Shown here: in pieces, positions 56,618 to 64,000 of the stretch
Layout of the letters: each line of letters begins with the position of its first letter
How positions within the stretch are numbered: the first letter of the stretch is position 1
NCBI RefSeq assembly: GCF_000762405.1
Contig: NZ_JRPQ01000141.1
Span: 57,779 to 121,778, forward strand
Reading direction: 5' to 3'
Origin: Hoylesella timonensis S9-PR14
Lineage (GTDB): Bacteria > Bacteroidota > Bacteroidia > Bacteroidales > Bacteroidaceae
DNA length: 64,000 nucleotides
Notes under the pieces: generated by a model
The model's input: the letters and a program-made list of their open reading frames with translations, nothing else
The model's database searches: none
What the model was told of the DNA's origin: nothing
Position numbers and translations under genes: made by a program

Positions 56618-57439
56618 ATGGCAACAACAAAAGCAGCCCCTCAGAAGAAGTCACAAGGATTTCAGGGCGTTAGACATGCGTTTATTATCATCATTTTGGC
56701 CTTCATTGTAGGATGGGCTTTCTACAACTTTATCCTTGGAGACCCCTCTAACTTCGCTAACGGCGACCGTGAAGGACACCCATTGAACATGTTGGGTACA
56801 GTTTACAAAGGAGGATGGGTTGTGCCTATTATCTTTGGTTTGCTGTGTACCGTTATCGCAATGTCTGTTGAGCGTTTACTTGCTATCAGTGCTTGCTCTG
56901 GTAAAGGAAGTGTTATTAAATTTACAGAAAACGTAAAAGCAGCTCTTAGAAACGGTGACATCGCTAAAGCTGAAGAACTTTGCCACAAGCAAAAAGGTTC
57001 AGTAGCTAATGTAGTATTGGCTGACTTGAAATCTTACAGAGAGATGGAAAACTCTTCTATCAAACTGAAAGAGAAAATCAATACTATCCAGAACTCACAC
57101 GATGAGGCAACAGCATTGGAAATGCCAACCATGACGATGAACTTGCCTATCATTGCAACTGTCGTAACATTAGGTACTCTGACAGCTTTGTTCGGAACTG
57201 TGCTTGGTATGATTCGTTCGTTCGCAGCCTTGGCTGCTGGTGGTGGTGCTGACTCTATGCAGCTTTCTACTGGTATTTCAGAGGCATTGGTAAATACAGC
57301 ATCTGGTATTGCTACATCTTGGGTATCTGTTGTTTCTTACAACTACTTTACCAACAAGATTGATAAGTTAACATTTGCAATGGACGAGATTGGTTATACA
57401 ATAGCTCACACATTCGAAGAAAAGCATACAGAAGCTTAA
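56618..57439 (+). CDS. exbB: MotA/TolQ/ExbB proton channel family protein
   Basis: Inner-membrane proton channel subunit that powers TonB. Membrane segments at about residues 22-45, 66-88, 175-200 and 222-242. The family block PIIATVVTLGTLTALFGTVLGMIRSF followed by GISEALVNTASGIATSWVSVVSYN is clear. It has one membrane segment more than E. coli ExbB at its N-terminus, common in Bacteroidetes. First gene of exbB-exbD-exbD-tonB-pstS-TPR. Confidence 0.95.
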   Translation: MATTKAAPQKKSQGFQGVRHAFIIIILAFIVGWAFYNFILGDPSNFANGDREGHPLNMLGTVYKGGWVVPIIFGLLCTVIAMSVERLLAISACSGKGSVIKFTENVKAALRNGDIAKAEELCHKQKGSVANVVLADLKSYREMENSSIKLKEKINTIQNSHDEATALEMPTMTMNLPIIATVVTLGTLTALFGTVLGMIRSFAALAAGGGADSMQLSTGISEALVNTASGIATSWVSVVSYNYFTNKIDKLTFAMDEIGYTIAHTFEEKHTEA

Positions 57440-57470
57440 TTTTTGCTAACCCTTTAAAAATTATTCAGTT

Positions 57471-58091
57471 ATGGGTAAGTTAAAAGTTAAGAAACATGAC
57501 GTCTGGATTGACATGACTCCTATGTCAGACGTGATGGTGCTCTTGCTGACGTTCTTTATGTTGACTTCAACATTCGTTAAGAACGAGCCAGTGAAAGTTA
57601 ACCAGCCATCGTCTGTATCAGAAATCAAAGTTCCAGAAAACGACGTGCTAAACATCGTTGTCGATAAAGCTGGCAAGGTGTTTATGAGTATGGATAATCA
57701 GAACGATCTGTTGAGTCTTATTCAAGGAATGAACGAGACGAGTAGTATCGGACTGACAAATCAAGAAATGATGAAGTTCCAAGCAGACCCTATGTGGGGT
57801 GTGCCATTGAATAGCTTAAAAGGCTACTTAGGTCTTCCTAATGAGAAAATGACCGAAGTAATTACGGGTGCTGAAGCGGGTGTTCCTCTTGATTCTATTG
57901 ATGGAGGTAAGAGTGAATTCCAACTTTGGGTAACCGAAGCCTTGAATGTGAATGAGGATATCAAAATTGCAATTAAGGCAGATGCCGATACTCCTTATGC
58001 CAACATCAAGAAGCTAATGTCAGAACTTCAAGACATGAACCAGAATCGTTATTATCTCATCACTTCATTAAAGACTGGGGAGGATAAATAA
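57471..58091 (+). CDS. exbD: ExbD/TolR family biopolymer transport protein (first copy)
   Basis: Partner of ExbB. One N-terminal membrane segment (about residues 17-38) with the proton-path Asp in WIDMTPMSDVMVLLLTFFML (second Asp). The periplasmic domain is extended to about 165 residues, with an insertion around 75-145 absent from the 141-aa E. coli ExbD; the C-terminal core IKADADTPYANIKKLMSELQ is conserved. It lies 31 nt after exbB and 2 nt before the second exbD. Confidence 0.94.
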   Translation: MGKLKVKKHDVWIDMTPMSDVMVLLLTFFMLTSTFVKNEPVKVNQPSSVSEIKVPENDVLNIVVDKAGKVFMSMDNQNDLLSLIQGMNETSSIGLTNQEMMKFQADPMWGVPLNSLKGYLGLPNEKMTEVITGAEAGVPLDSIDGGKSEFQLWVTEALNVNEDIKIAIKADADTPYANIKKLMSELQDMNQNRYYLITSLKTGEDK

Positions 58092-58093
58092 GT

Positions 58094-58732
58094 ATGGCAA
58101 ATTCAAAAGATACAAGTAAACAGAAGAAGATTAATGTCCGCGTAGACTTCACACCTATGGTGGACATGATGATGCTTCTTATTACGTTCTTCATGCTCTG
58201 TACTTCTTTGGCCAAACCACAAACCATGGAGCTGAGTATGCCAAGTAACGATAAGAACATGACAGATCAAGACAAATCAGTTACCAAGGCTTCCTACACT
58301 ATTACCATCTATGTTGCTGGAAACAACAAAATCTACTACGTGGCAGGGCTACCGAAATACGATGATCCATCAACCCTTAAAGAAACTACATGGGGTAAAG
58401 ATGGAATCAGAAAAGTATTGATACAGCACACCACAGAAGATAATACGCAACCAGTATTGGAAGTGATGAAAGCAAAGGCTGAACTTGACTTGAAAAAAGA
58501 GCAAATGCCTGATTCTGTATATAGCAAAGAATTATCTCAAATAAAAAGAGGTGAAATCAATGGTCAGAAAATTCAGACCATGACAGTCATCATTAAAGCA
58601 ACAGATAAAGCAAGTTATAAGAATGTAGTAGATGCGCTCGACGAGATGCAGATTTGCAGCATTGGTAAGTATGTCCTCGATAAGATTTCAAAAGACGACG
58701 AAAAGTTGTTGAAAGCGAAAGGTGTCGAATAA
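58094..58732 (+). CDS. exbD: ExbD/TolR family biopolymer transport protein (second copy)
   Basis: Second ExbD-like subunit, distinct in sequence from the first. N-terminal VDFTPMVDMMMLLITFFMLC holds the key Asp. The periplasmic part again carries a long insertion (about residues 65-160) before the core VIIKATDKASYKNVVDALDEM. 212 aa. Two different ExbD proteins next to each other suggest a mixed ExbD dimer, which is inference. Confidence 0.93.
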   Translation: MANSKDTSKQKKINVRVDFTPMVDMMMLLITFFMLCTSLAKPQTMELSMPSNDKNMTDQDKSVTKASYTITIYVAGNNKIYYVAGLPKYDDPSTLKETTWGKDGIRKVLIQHTTEDNTQPVLEVMKAKAELDLKKEQMPDSVYSKELSQIKRGEINGQKIQTMTVIIKATDKASYKNVVDALDEMQICSIGKYVLDKISKDDEKLLKAKGVE

Positions 58733-58767
58733 GAGGATATCGTATTAACCATTAAAAAAGAGTAACA

Positions 58768-59604
58768 ATGTCAAAAATAGATTTGATTTCTGGTGATTGG
58801 ACCGACATCGTTTTTGCCGGACGCAACCAGTCTTACGGTGCCTATCAGCTAAGAAAAGGCACAGGTAAGAGAAATGTTATCTCTATCCTTGCTGTAGTCG
58901 TATTAGTTTTGCTATGCCAAGTTGGACTTACTATTAAAAAGGCAGCAGATGCAGAAGCAAAAAGGAGAGCAGCAATGACAGAGGTTGTAGAACTTTCTAA
59001 GCTTGAACAACCCAAGAAAAAGGCAGAGGTAAAGCAAACCAAGAAAGTTCAAGTAGAACCTGAAAAGGTAGTTGAGCGAGTAAAGAGTTCTATCAAGTTT
59101 ACAGCACCTGTTATCAAGAAAGATAATGAAGTAAAACCTGAAGAAGAATTGAAAACTCAAGACGATTTGATGAGTTCCAAAACTGCCATCGGTGCCATTG
59201 ATGTAAAAGGTAACGATGACAAGGGTGGTGAAGTATTGAAACTGAAAGAAGCAGTGGCTCAACCAGAGCCTAAACCAGAAGTGGAAAATAAGGTCTTCGA
59301 CGTAGTAGAACAGATGCCATCATTCCCTGGTGGTCCATCTGCACTGATGAACTATTTAAGAGATAACGTTAAATATCCTGTAGTAGCACAAGAGAATGGT
59401 GTTCAGGGACGTGTCGTTGTGTCTTTCGTTGTAGAGAGAGACGGACATATCACGGACGTGAAAGTAGTTCGTTCTGTAGACCCCTCATTGGATAAGGAGG
59501 CTGCTCGTGTAGTAAGGAGCATGCCTGCTTGGATTCCTGGTAAGCAAAATGGTTCAGCTGTACGTGTGAAATATAACGTACCTGTTTCGTTCAAATTACA
59601 ATAA
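58768..59604 (+). CDS. tonB: TonB energy transducer
   Basis: Transmits proton-motive force to outer-membrane receptors, which in Bacteroidales import glycans, vitamins and metals. There is a cytoplasmic start with GRNQSYGAYQLRKGTGKR (residues about 16-33), a single membrane segment (about 35-52), a Lys/Glu/Val/Pro-rich periplasmic linker (about 65-185), and a complete C-terminal TonB domain (about 190-278) with FPGGPSALMNYLRDNVKYP and GRVVVSFVVERDG. 278 aa is usual. Confidence 0.95.
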   Translation: MSKIDLISGDWTDIVFAGRNQSYGAYQLRKGTGKRNVISILAVVVLVLLCQVGLTIKKAADAEAKRRAAMTEVVELSKLEQPKKKAEVKQTKKVQVEPEKVVERVKSSIKFTAPVIKKDNEVKPEEELKTQDDLMSSKTAIGAIDVKGNDDKGGEVLKLKEAVAQPEPKPEVENKVFDVVEQMPSFPGGPSALMNYLRDNVKYPVVAQENGVQGRVVVSFVVERDGHITDVKVVRSVDPSLDKEAARVVRSMPAWIPGKQNGSAVRVKYNVPVSFKLQ

Positions 59605-59605
59605 C

Positions 59606-60571
59606 ATGAAGAGAAATATATCTTACATACTTGTAGGATTAACACTAATCACCTGTCTTTTGGTTTCTTGTAAAAATAAGAAGCCAAAAGATGGGAGAAC
59701 AGACACTTATTCGTCAGGAGCAATCACTTTTGCTTCTGACGAAAGTTTTAGTCCAGTAATAGAAGAGGAACGCGAGCTCTTTGAATTTACTTACCCAGAT
59801 GCCAAGCTGACTCCCATCTATACAAATGAGTCAGAAGCCATCAACAAGCTACTGAAAGGAGAAGTTTGGATGGTCATTACCTCGCGGGATTTTAAGAAAG
59901 AGGAACTTGAAAGTCTAAAAGCAAGAAAACAATTCCCTCGCTCAGTAAGGTTCGCATACGACGGACTTGCATTAATTCAGAACATCAGCAACACTGATTC
60001 TTGTATCAGTGTTGACAACATAAAGGATATCCTAAACGGAAAAATTACACATTGGAATCAAATTTATCCGAAATCCAAAATAGGAGAAATCACTATAGTA
60101 TTTGATAATCCAAACTCTTCAGCAGTTCACTTCGTAGAAGATTCTATTCTGGGAGGGAAACCAATTCTAAATAAGAATGTAGCAGCAGTTAAGAAGACTG
60201 CTGAAGTAATTAAGTATGTAGAAGAAAACAAAGGTGCTATCGGAATTATTGGAAGCAATTGGTTAAACGACAAACGTGACACTACCAACTTGACCTTCAA
60301 AAAAGAAATCCGCCCAATGGCGGTATCTTCTGTTCCAATCGCAAACGTACAGAACAGTTGGAAACCATACCAATATTATATATTCAATGGGAGTTACCCT
60401 TTGGCACGAACTTTGTATATATTACTTAACGACACCCACATGGGATTACCCACAGGTTTTTCTAACTTCATTATATCACAAGACAAAGGACAAAAGATTA
60501 TTTTAAAGACAGGCTTGTTGCCTGCGTACGGAAATCTGACTGTAAGAAATGTACGTGTTTCTAATGAATAA
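59606..60571 (+). CDS. pstS: PstS-like phosphate-binding lipoprotein
   Basis: Substrate-binding protein of the PBP_like/PstS type. Signal peptide with lipobox LLVSC (Cys22). It has the GKITHWNQIYP block and PNSSAVHFVED, AIGIIGSNWL and PLARTLYILLND, all typical of PstS-like binding folds. No pstC, pstA or pstB is nearby; it begins 1 nt after tonB and is 51 nt before a TPR gene. The placement in the Ton operon suggests a role tied to TonB-dependent uptake or sensing instead of a classic Pst ABC importer. Confidence 0.85.
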   Translation: MKRNISYILVGLTLITCLLVSCKNKKPKDGRTDTYSSGAITFASDESFSPVIEEERELFEFTYPDAKLTPIYTNESEAINKLLKGEVWMVITSRDFKKEELESLKARKQFPRSVRFAYDGLALIQNISNTDSCISVDNIKDILNGKITHWNQIYPKSKIGEITIVFDNPNSSAVHFVEDSILGGKPILNKNVAAVKKTAEVIKYVEENKGAIGIIGSNWLNDKRDTTNLTFKKEIRPMAVSSVPIANVQNSWKPYQYYIFNGSYPLARTLYILLNDTHMGLPTGFSNFIISQDKGQKIILKTGLLPAYGNLTVRNVRVSNE

Positions 60572-60622
60572 CCACAACAGATTTCAGAGTCGCAAAAAAA
60601 ACAAAACAAAAACAAAACGATT

Positions 60623-62044
60623 ATGAAGAAAATTAAATACGTATTAGCAGGAGTCCTACTCATGAGTATGTCGGCTCCAGTGATAGCACAAAGCGAAGAC
60701 CAAGTTGCCATTAAACAAGCAACAGAGATTATTAAATCAACAAAGAACGATGTTGAAAAGGCGTTAAAACCTATTTTCAAGGCGAACAAAAAGAATCCAG
60801 CTGTGCTTGTTGGAATAGGAAGGGCATTCTTAGATCAGAAGAATACTGAAATGGCTATGAAATATGCCAACCTTGCTATGGAACGTGATAAGAAATATGC
60901 ACCAGCCTATATCTTGGCAGGTGACGTTGAAGTATTGAAAGATGACGGTGGTGCTGCAGCAGGTTGGTACCAACAGGCTAAATACTTTGATCCAAAAAAT
61001 CCAGATGCATATTTCAAATACGCAAACATTCTTCGTGGTAGAAGCCCAGAGGAAGCAGTATCGAATTTGAATGATTTGCGCACTCAACGACCTGACATTG
61101 CTGTTGATGCTTTAGCTGCAAGAATTTACTATAATTCAAACATGCTGGATAAGAGCATGCAATATTACGAAAAAGTAGATAAGTCAAAACTCGAAAATGT
61201 AGACATTACCAACTATGCCATGGCAGGCTATCTCTCTCAAAAACGTCAGAAGAGTTTGGATATGGCTTTGTATGGACTGAAGAAGAATCCTCGTTACGCT
61301 GCATGGAACAGAATTGCATTCTACAATTACACGGACGAAGGTCAAATTCAAGACGCACTTAAATATGCCGATCGATTATTCAATGCTTCTGATAGTGCGG
61401 TAATCTCTGGATATGATTACACCTACTATGGTCAAGCATATTTGGGTGATAAGCAATACGACAACGCTATCAAGATATTCGAGAAGGCATTAGATGCAAA
61501 TAAAGAGAATGCCGAACTCTTAAATAACAATAAGAAAGGGCTCTCTGATGCTTACCTTGGTAAAGGCGACTTTGCTAATGCCATCAAATATTATGAAGAT
61601 TATTTGGCAAAAGCCCAAAAGCCTTCTGCTACTGACTTAGCTGGATTAGGTTCCATCTATACGACCATGGCAGCCAGTCAAACTGGAGAAGAACAAAAAG
61701 CTACTTATCGCAAAGCGGATGAGGTGTATAAGCAATTAGGTGAGAAATTCCCTGCAAACATCGATTTTGCTAATTTCCTGCGTGCACGTGTTAACTCTAA
61801 CTTGGATCCTGAAACAAAACAAGGATTAGCTAAACCTTTCTACGAGACATTAGCCAAGTCGCTAAGCGAGAAGGAAAATCGTGATAATGTAGATAACACC
61901 AGATTGATTGAAGCCTATAGATACTTAGGATACTACTATCTATTAAAGGAGAATAAAGCAACAGCTGACTCATATTGGAAAAAAGTTCTTGAACTTGATC
62001 CAACCAATGAGGTCGCTAAACAGGCTTTAGGAATGAAAAAATAA
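60623..62044 (+). CDS. Exported TPR protein
   Basis: Periplasmic repeat protein. A signal peptide (cleavage near VIAQ-S, residue ~23) is followed by about nine to eleven TPR-like helical hairpins across residues 35-470, for example QYDNAIKIFEKALDANKENAEL and DFANAIKYYEDYLAKAQKP. TPRs act as protein scaffolds. As the last gene of the exbB-tonB-pstS run it may organise the Ton complex; that is inference from position. A strong terminator follows. Confidence 0.88.
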   Translation: MKKIKYVLAGVLLMSMSAPVIAQSEDQVAIKQATEIIKSTKNDVEKALKPIFKANKKNPAVLVGIGRAFLDQKNTEMAMKYANLAMERDKKYAPAYILAGDVEVLKDDGGAAAGWYQQAKYFDPKNPDAYFKYANILRGRSPEEAVSNLNDLRTQRPDIAVDALAARIYYNSNMLDKSMQYYEKVDKSKLENVDITNYAMAGYLSQKRQKSLDMALYGLKKNPRYAAWNRIAFYNYTDEGQIQDALKYADRLFNASDSAVISGYDYTYYGQAYLGDKQYDNAIKIFEKALDANKENAELLNNNKKGLSDAYLGKGDFANAIKYYEDYLAKAQKPSATDLAGLGSIYTTMAASQTGEEQKATYRKADEVYKQLGEKFPANIDFANFLRARVNSNLDPETKQGLAKPFYETLAKSLSEKENRDNVDNTRLIEAYRYLGYYYLLKENKATADSYWKKVLELDPTNEVAKQALGMKK

Positions 62045-62060
62045 ATGATATAACAAACCA

Positions 62061-62113
62061 AATAATGAGGACGTATCAAGCATTAAACAGATACGCCCTC
62101 ATTATTTTTTTTA
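62061..62113 (+). terminator. Terminator of the exbB-tonB-TPR operon
   Basis: 17-bp stem (62061-62077 with 62090-62106) with a single mismatch, followed by a long T-run. Confidence 0.93.
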
Positions 62114-62338
62114 TAACAGAACCAACGTTTCAAGATATTGTGTAAACATCAAGGTGACCCTATTATTGAATAGGTAGGAGATACTGTCTTCGATTTCTCA
62201 ATAATCAAAAAGAAAAATTAAAACGAGACACTCAATCATTTCAAAGTATCTCGTTTCAAATCTGTCAGCCATCGTTAGCATATCATGCCTAATTGATACA
62301 CCAACTTCTGCCGTTTCTCATTTTTACAAATGCCGTCT

Positions 62339-62509
62339 TTACTCAGGTAGAGAGATTGCCTCACTTGGGCAAACTTCTGAGCAAGTGCCACACTCAGTAC
62401 AAGTGTCAGGATTGATAGAATAAATTTCACCTTCAGAGATTGCTCCTACTGGGCACTCATCAATACATGTACCGCATGCAATGCAGTCATTTCCAATTAC
62501 GTAAGCCAT
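62339..62509 (-). CDS. 2[4Fe-4S] bacterial-type ferredoxin
   Basis: Small electron carrier of anaerobic metabolism, 56 aa. Start ATG at 62509, stop at 62339. Two clusters of the form CxxCxxCxxxCP are present: CIACGTCIDECP (residues 9-20) and CTECGTCSEVCP (37-48). This is the classical clostridial-type ferredoxin, likely accepting electrons from pyruvate:ferredoxin oxidoreductase. It is monocistronic, with a minus-strand -7 box TACCTTTG at 62642-62649 and a leader of about 130 nt. Confidence 0.95.
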   Translation of the reverse strand: MAYVIGNDCIACGTCIDECPVGAISEGEIYSINPDTCTECGTCSEVCPSEAISLPE

Positions 62510-62641
62510 AATGTTGTTTTTTGTAAATTAATGTTTTTGTATAAAGTAGCACCAACCACCATAACAGCAAACTATTATCTCTACATGATTGTACTACCAT
62601 CTAATTGTATTCACTGTAGTCGCTCCTACTTTTGAATACTG

Positions 62642-62649
62642 CAAAGGTA
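62642..62649 (-). promoter_or_regulatory. -7 box of the ferredoxin promoter
   Basis: Minus strand TACCTTTG; the -33 box is not obvious. Confidence 0.5.
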
Positions 62650-62867
62650 CAGTAATTATTTCAAATTATGACTATTCGCTAAAACTTTTTTTGAGTGTAA
62701 ACATCAAAGCATAATTCACATTTGAAATTCTGCCCATGCCGTTACCTCTATTTCTCAACATCAAATTCCATAACGATAAATAAAAGCACGCATTCGCATC
62801 GAGAGAATACAAAAAGGGGTGTACAGTAAACTCTCATGGAAGTCCTATTTGGTTATACAATAATTTC

Positions 62868-63323
62868 TCAGTCTGTAAAGATATGCTGTGCATCAAAATC
62901 AAGATGATAGTTTTGTAGAAACAGGAGATACTCATCCTTAAACGACATGCTTTTGTGATGTTCGACTTGATTGTCAATATACAACAGCGTCCGATCTACT
63001 TGTGATTGACTAACGGAGAATGCAACATATCCTCCTTGCCATGCAAACGATTTATAATGGTTGTCTATCGTTTTTATCCACCTGCTGCTGTTTCGTTTAA
63101 TCTCTTCTACCACATGTGCCAAATCCACGTTCTTGTTCAATAGAAACAATACGTGGACATGGTCTTCAATGCCACCGACACGCATAACGCTACAACCCGT
63201 AATATTTACCAGTTGTCCGATATATTGGTGTACACGAGGCAAGTCCTCTCTCCTTATTAAAGCACTTGTTGTTTTTATATGAAATATAAGGTGTATATAT
63301 ATTTTACAGAGCGATTGTGACAT
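62868..63323 (-). CDS. IS200/IS605-type Y1 (HUH) transposase, solo TnpA
   Basis: Single-strand DNA transposase, 151 aa. The HUH metal site is HVH in GGIEDHVHVLFLL (near residues 53-55), and the catalytic Tyr lies in LLYIDNQVEHHK (about residue 115), the conserved YIxNQxxHH helix. It is full length with no frameshift. No orfB/tnpB accompanies it. About 115 nt upstream of its start lies a large inverted repeat with REP-like hairpins and a 66-bp tandem array, so it may act as a REP-associated transposase (RAYT-like) rather than a plain IS; this is inference. Confidence 0.9.
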   Translation of the reverse strand: MSQSLCKIYIHLIFHIKTTSALIRREDLPRVHQYIGQLVNITGCSVMRVGGIEDHVHVLFLLNKNVDLAHVVEEIKRNSSRWIKTIDNHYKSFAWQGGYVAFSVSQSQVDRTLLYIDNQVEHHKSMSFKDEYLLFLQNYHLDFDAQHIFTD

Positions 63324-63438
63324 AAGTTATACGATGTTGATTTAGGTTGGTTGTTCTATCATTTTTTTTAATGCACCCAAGTAGGAAAAGTGCGCAGCAC
63401 AAAACGCCTTCCTAAATTGGTGTGGGTTGAAGATTAAC

Positions 63439-63633
63439 GCCCCGCAGGGGCAATAGCGTACAGCCCGAGGTAACACCCCGGGTAATGTTGAACGGTGTGG
63501 GGACGTCCTGTAAGGACAAAAGCATACGTAATGCTTTGATATGTAATGCTTTTGCCCTTACAGGGCGAAAGCCAATTTGCGGATGTTTACCCAAGGTGTT
63601 ACCTTGGGCTGTGAGCTTTTGCCTCTTCGAGGC
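63439..63633. repeat. Inverted repeat with nested REP-like hairpins
   Basis: Two arms of about 97 nt meet near 63536. Each arm, read inward, has a 13-nt hairpin (63439-63451 left, 63621-63633 right), a larger hairpin with loop TAACA (63464-63482 left; 63590-63608 right, where it reads TGTTA), and a second 13-nt hairpin (63505-63517 left; 63554-63566 right) followed by AAAAGCAT. Stems differ between arms by compensating changes, and the arms differ by only one indel up to the second hairpin. Confidence 0.9.
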
Positions 63634-64000
63634 GTGTGCCAACGATGCAGCGTTATTCGATGCGCTGCCACGAAATTTACATTGTTGCCATGATGAAGAA
63701 TGTATTAACGTAGTATCATCACCCAGAGCGCTGCCACGAAATTTGCATTGTTGCCACGATGAAGAATATATTAACGAAGTATCATCACTCAGGGCGTTGC
63801 TATAAAAATTATGTTGTTGCCATGACGAAGAATGTATTAACGCAGAATCATCACCCAGAGAGTTGCCACAAAAATCGTGTTTTTGTCTTTTCAGGACATA
63901 CATTATCGATACGTTATCACGCAGTGCGTTGCCACGAAATTTGCATTGTTGCCATGACGAAGAATATATTAAGGTAGAATCATCAACCAAAGAGTTGCCA
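63596..64000. repeat. 66-bp tandem array, runs off the window
   Basis: Units start at 63662, 63728, 63794, 63860, 63926 and 63992 (partial): an exact 66-bp period. A diverged unit at 63596 overlaps the right arm of the inverted repeat. Units 1, 2, 3 and 5 are close to each other; unit 4 is diverged and regains a 13-nt hairpin (63885-63897) in the column where the inverted repeat has one. Since 66 is a multiple of three, reading frames stay open on both strands, but I do not call a gene. Confidence 0.92.

Larger units (their letters stand above)
62868..64000. mobile_element. Transposase plus palindromic-repeat array (RAYT/REP-like unit), right end outside the window
   Basis: Groups the solo Y1 transposase gene, the ~195-bp inverted repeat (63439-63633) and the 66-bp periodic array (about 63596-64000). 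The association is by position only; the outer boundaries are not defined. Confidence 0.5.

Noticed and set aside
63412..63990. 192-codon minus-strand frame over the 66-bp array as a gene
   Set aside because: It runs through the REP-like hairpins, opens with TTG only because the window ends, and its opposite strand is equally open; kept as a finding instead.
63596..64000. CRISPR array
   Set aside because: Whole 66-bp units are conserved; there is no pattern of constant repeats and unique spacers, and no cas gene is near.

Overview
The window is chromosomal DNA of a Bacteroidales bacterium, most likely Prevotella or a close relative. The evidence is the set of Bacteroidetes-specific families (PorX, PorW, DUF4251, DUF4834, DUF3822, the BF0631-type metalloproteinase lipoprotein, START-like protein, long ExbD/TonB cluster), many lipoboxes ending in SC/GC, and promoters of the Bacteroidetes form TTTG-N20-TAnnTTTG in front of many genes. 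Coding density is high and most genes are housekeeping. The species assignment is inference; no rRNA is present.

Layout. 1-2.5 kb: a DUF4251 lipoprotein and a secreted endonuclease I with a C-terminal tail resembling type IX secretion (T9SS) cargo tails. 2.8-12 kb: one tight minus-strand run, metalloproteinase lipoprotein - aroA - Cys-rich membrane protein - metal ABC permease - porW - porX - tsaE, closed by a long-stem terminator; porW and porX are T9SS components. 12.1-14 kb: tRNA-Pro(GGG), a gene-poor 600 bp stretch and a membrane acyltransferase. 14-20 kb: trxA, dnaE, and divergently the psd-pssA-DUF4834 phospholipid operon. 20-28 kb: yraN-birA-pyrH, tadA, rsmI with a coiled-coil lipoprotein, tdk, an AI-2E family permease, a small lipoprotein overlapping mutY tail to tail. 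28-33 kb: ferritin, a PIF1-like helicase, a secreted EEP-fold phosphatase/nuclease. 32.8-36.6 kb: etfB-etfA-acyl-CoA dehydrogenase. 37-51 kb: dnaG, cardiolipin synthase, WG-repeat lipoprotein, RecD-like helicase with a SprT-like protein, an operon ending in rsmD and a PagL-like lipid A deacylase, and an M3 peptidase. 51-56 kb: tRNA-Met(CAU), START-like protein, LptF/G permease, ribBA, an aminotransferase. 56.6-62 kb: exbB-exbD-exbD-tonB-pstS-TPR operon. 62.3-64 kb: a 56-residue 2[4Fe-4S] ferredoxin and a solo IS200-type transposase next to a repeat structure.

The least explained part is the right end. Upstream of the transposase gene lies a ~195 bp inverted repeat whose two arms each contain a REP-like hairpin (loop TAACA) between two 13-nt hairpins, with compensatory base changes between copies. 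From its right arm a tandem array with an exact 66 bp period runs off the window edge. Elsewhere, two distant intergenic loci each carry three copies of a 15 bp near-palindrome AAAACAGnCTGTTTT spaced at exactly 22 nt, and a second dispersed hairpin element occurs near 12.6 and 50.9 kb. Together these make at least three interspersed-repeat types in 64 kb.
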